DNA of 5,983 bases from a candidate division WWE3 bacterium (GTDB taxonomy: Bacteria; Patescibacteriota; WWE3; UBA101185; UBA10185): positions 1 to 5,983 of the forward strand of contig JAGQNX010000003.1 in NCBI GenBank assembly GCA_020427865.1, in the 5' to 3' direction. The notes under the pieces were generated by a model. It saw only the letters and a list, made by a program, of their open reading frames with translations, did not search any database and was not told the DNA's origin. A program made the position numbers and the translations under genes. This document shows positions 5,356-5,983 of this stretch, in pieces (the first letter of the stretch is position 1; each line of letters opens with the position of its first letter).

Positions 5356-5983
5356 TTAGTTTTCTATTATCTTCCAAGATTTAGGTGCTTCAAAGTTGTT
5401 TCCCTTTGTTGCCCATCTTTTTGCACATACTACTGTTTTAGTTTGATTTTTGTTTAAGTAGGCTCCCCAAAATGCAAAAGTGCTATTGCTTATAATATTG
5501 TGTTTGCACAAACTTATAAGTCGTAAGTATGTTTTAAATTGTTCTCCAACATATTCTTTTCCAATTAATGTGATTTTGTTTTTAGAAATTCCAAGTTCTG
5601 TTTCTATCCAATCTTCGAAAGTACCATCATCATCAAAAGAAAATATAAAATAGTGCGGATTTTCTACCTTTTTTTCGATTATTTTTAATGCTTCCTTGTA
5701 GTAGGGTGTATCTAAGTGTACAAACACATCTTTATGTTTTGTATTTGTGTAGTCTCCTCTTCTAATATTAATTGAGACTGAGTTACAGCTTTTAATTTTT
5801 GTTTCTATATCGTCAAATTTTGAATTATAAAATTTATCTAGATCAAATATTTTTTGAATCTCGTGTTCTACTCCTCTAAAATAATTTGTGTTATTAAAGT
5901 ATCCTTCTAAAATTGTACCTTTTTTTAGATTGTAAAAGCCTGAGTCAAAAGCATATGGGTCTTTTTCTTTATAATGTTTGTTG
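5356..5983 (-). CDS. GT11 family glycosyltransferase (alpha-1,2-fucosyltransferase-like), 5' end cut by window
   Basis: The frame is open from the right edge to TAA 5358-5356, giving 208 residues; roughly 80-90 N-terminal residues are outside. The GTG at 5727 is an internal valine, because clear family sequence continues upstream of it. Seen in order: GYFNNTNYFRGVEHEI (27-42 of the fragment), the sugar-nucleotide motif SINIRRGDY (70-78), HLDTPYYKEALKII, HYFIFSFDDD, and SLCKHNIISNSTFAFWGAYLN followed by KTVVCAKRW. These match GT11 enzymes, which transfer fucose from GDP-fucose to galactose in surface glycans such as O-antigen or capsule. The first residue of the HxRRGD motif is Asn72 instead of the usual His. 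Family assignment is strong; donor and acceptor are inferred from the family. It probably belongs to a glycan gene cluster to the right. No terminator is visible between it and gltX. Confidence 0.88.
   Translation of the reverse strand, partial: NKHYKEKDPYAFDSGFYNLKKGTILEGYFNNTNYFRGVEHEIQKIFDLDKFYNSKFDDIETKIKSCNSVSINIRRGDYTNTKHKDVFVHLDTPYYKEALKIIEKKVENPHYFIFSFDDDGTFEDWIETELGISKNKITLIGKEYVGEQFKTYLRLISLCKHNIISNSTFAFWGAYLNKNQTKTVVCAKRWATKGNNFEAPKSWKIIEN

Noticed and set aside
5725..5727. GTG as the start of the GT11 gene
   Set aside because: The same frame continues upstream with strong GT11 sequence including the RRGDY motif, so this is an internal valine.
1..5983. tRNA, rRNA, CRISPR array or insertion sequence
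   Set aside because: No cloverleaf, rRNA signature, regular repeat array, transposase or flanking inverted repeats were seen; nearly all bases are coding.

Overview
The window is AT-rich bacterial DNA packed with short genes. The standard code fits: two TGA codons sit inside start-stop overlaps and act as stops, and tryptophan is encoded by TGG. Small tightly packed proteins, a GluRS without zinc cysteines, few Shine-Dalgarno sites and several apparently leaderless starts would suit a small-genome lineage such as Patescibacteria (CPR). This assignment is an inference and no gene here proves it.

Layout. Positions 1-3664 hold seven genes on the minus strand, read from right to left. They are a 68-residue winged-helix protein (3458-3664), a small ASCH/PUA-like protein (3133-3468), a P-loop kinase-like protein (2633-3112), a DUF2585/UPF0314-like membrane protein with an unusual 5' end (2236-2637), a polytopic membrane protein (1181-2239), an RDD-family membrane protein (633-1184) and a lytic transglycosylase that runs off the left edge (1-629). 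Most junctions overlap or lie within 20 bases, so this looks like one operon. A 168-base divergent promoter region (3665-3832) separates it from gltX on the plus strand (3833-5332), a complete glutamyl-tRNA synthetase. gltX converges with the C-terminal 208 codons of a GT11 family (fucosyltransferase-type) glycosyltransferase on the minus strand, which runs off the right edge.

Working together. The first three operon genes look like soluble nucleic-acid or nucleotide-binding proteins. The last four are membrane or cell-wall proteins ending in a peptidoglycan-cleaving enzyme, so a cell-envelope role for that end is reasonable, but no defined pathway can be named. The GT11 enzyme suggests a surface-glycan locus begins to the right of gltX.

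The most notable signals are three start codons (gltX, the winged-helix gene and the P-loop gene), each preceded by a -10-like hexamer exactly six bases upstream. This is the geometry expected for leaderless mRNAs. A second is the DUF2585 gene, whose conserved family core begins upstream of every ATG, GTG or TTG in its open frame.
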